A DNA stretch of 64,000 nucleotides. Origin: Nonomuraea sp. NBC_00507 (GTDB lineage: Bacteria > Actinomycetota > Actinomycetes > Streptosporangiales > Streptosporangiaceae). Position 1 is the stretch's first letter. Each line of letters starts with the position of its first letter. The notes under the pieces are model-generated. The model saw nothing but the letters and a program-made list of their open reading frames with translations, was not told the DNA's origin and did not search any database. The stretch spans positions 10,726,001 through 10,790,000 of the forward strand of contig NZ_CP107853.1 of NCBI RefSeq assembly GCF_036013525.1, in the 5' to 3' direction. The position numbers and the translations under genes are program-made. Shown piece after piece: positions 63,548 through 64,000 of this stretch.

Positions 63548-64000
63548 ATGAGACCTACAGCACGACAAGTGGCCGAGCTCGCGAACGTGTCCGTCGCGAC
63601 CGTCTCCTACGTACTCAGCGGCCGGGACCGCCCCGTAGCCGCCGAGACGAGGCAGCGGGTGCTGGACGCCGCCAGGCAACTCGGCTACACCCCCAACCAG
63701 GCCGCGAGGAGCCTGCGCAAGCGCCGCACCCAGCGGGTCTGCCTGGTGCTGAGCTCCATCGGCGGCGTGCCCTCCGACGAGCGGCTGGCCAGGGACCTGC
63801 ACGAGATGGCCGACGCCCGTGGCTACTCCGTGATCACCCTGGCCGTCTACTCCGAGGCCCGCGCGAACGCGGCGATCGACGTGCTGCGCGGCGGGATCGC
63901 CGACGGCGCGCTGATCAACGTGGTCGCCGACCACCTCACGCACGACCTGCTCAGCGGGCTCGCCGCCACCGGCCTGCCGATGGTGGTCCTGAGCAACGAG
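63548..64000 (+). CDS. LacI family transcriptional regulator, 3' end outside window
   Basis: First 151 residues only. LacI helix-turn-helix and hinge: TARQVAELANVSVATVSYVLSGRDRPVAAETRQRVLDAARQLGYTPNQAARSLR; then the start of the periplasmic-binding-like ligand domain (RVCLVLSSIGG, ALINVVAD). Likely controls a sugar locus beyond the window. Confidence 0.93.
   Translation, partial: MRPTARQVAELANVSVATVSYVLSGRDRPVAAETRQRVLDAARQLGYTPNQAARSLRKRRTQRVCLVLSSIGGVPSDERLARDLHEMADARGYSVITLAVYSEARANAAIDVLRGGIADGALINVVADHLTHDLLSGLAATGLPMVVLSNE

Overview
The window is about 70% GC with strong G/C third-position bias. It carries many Ser/Thr kinases, ROK, GntR-UTRA, MarR and XRE-cupin regulators, a qcrB of actinobacterial type, leaderless promoters and GTG/TTG starts. 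This points to a filamentous actinomycete; the gene mix resembles Streptosporangiaceae such as Nonomuraea, but the genus is an inference. No rRNA, tRNA, CRISPR array or replication origin was seen.

Layout. 1-4.3 kb: 3' end of a secreted M36 metallopeptidase, a secreted EEP-family nuclease/phosphatase and a GntR regulator. 4.4-6.4 kb: a stand-alone trpBA pair. 6.5-11.2 kb: a coupled five-gene operon (lipoprotein receptor, ATPase, permease, flavin monooxygenase, FMN reductase) of the kind used to import and desulfonate organosulfur compounds. 11.4-14.6 kb: a small ABM-domain protein and a secreted GH35 beta-galactosidase. 14.7-17.7 kb: tandem paralogous membrane Ser/Thr kinases. 17.8-25.3 kb: a six-gene operon (ROK regulator, ABC importer, cytosolic sulfatase, secreted GH43) that looks like a sulfated-substrate utilisation locus.

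25.3-33 kb is an accessory stretch of mixed, partly lower GC. It holds a lipoprotein, an immunity-like gene joined to the last codons of a lost toxin, a WXG100-like pair, a MarR/VOC pair with duplicated operators, a decayed ISL3 element, an orphan AraC regulator and membrane proteins. A 19-bp inverted repeat brackets part of it. 33-38 kb: a membrane protein, an FAH-family hydrolase, a NarL-type two-component pair and an L,D-transpeptidase. 38-45 kb: a large GH15 glucodextranase-like enzyme, an orphan qcrB with a tandem repeat at its 3' end, and a polysaccharide deacetylase with a long structured leader. 45-49 kb: a beta-propeller lipoprotein, a histidine phosphatase and a kinase fused to a seven-bladed WD40 propeller.

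49.6-56.8 kb is the most intriguing block: a tightly coupled minus-strand operon of SWIM zinc-finger protein, unknown 462-aa protein, VWA protein, MoxR-type AAA ATPase and a 915-aa DUF5682-like protein. It resembles the vWA-MoxR conflict or chaperone systems. 57-60.3 kb: XRE-cupin regulator, NCS1 permease and hydantoin/allantoin racemase. 60.3-62.4 kb: a modular GH18 chitinase with a 27-bp palindrome at its transcription start. 62.4-63.4 kb: a decaying xanthine-dehydrogenase/LLM operon. The window ends inside a LacI-family regulator. Overall the theme is saprophytic polymer and sulfur scavenging plus accessory conflict modules.
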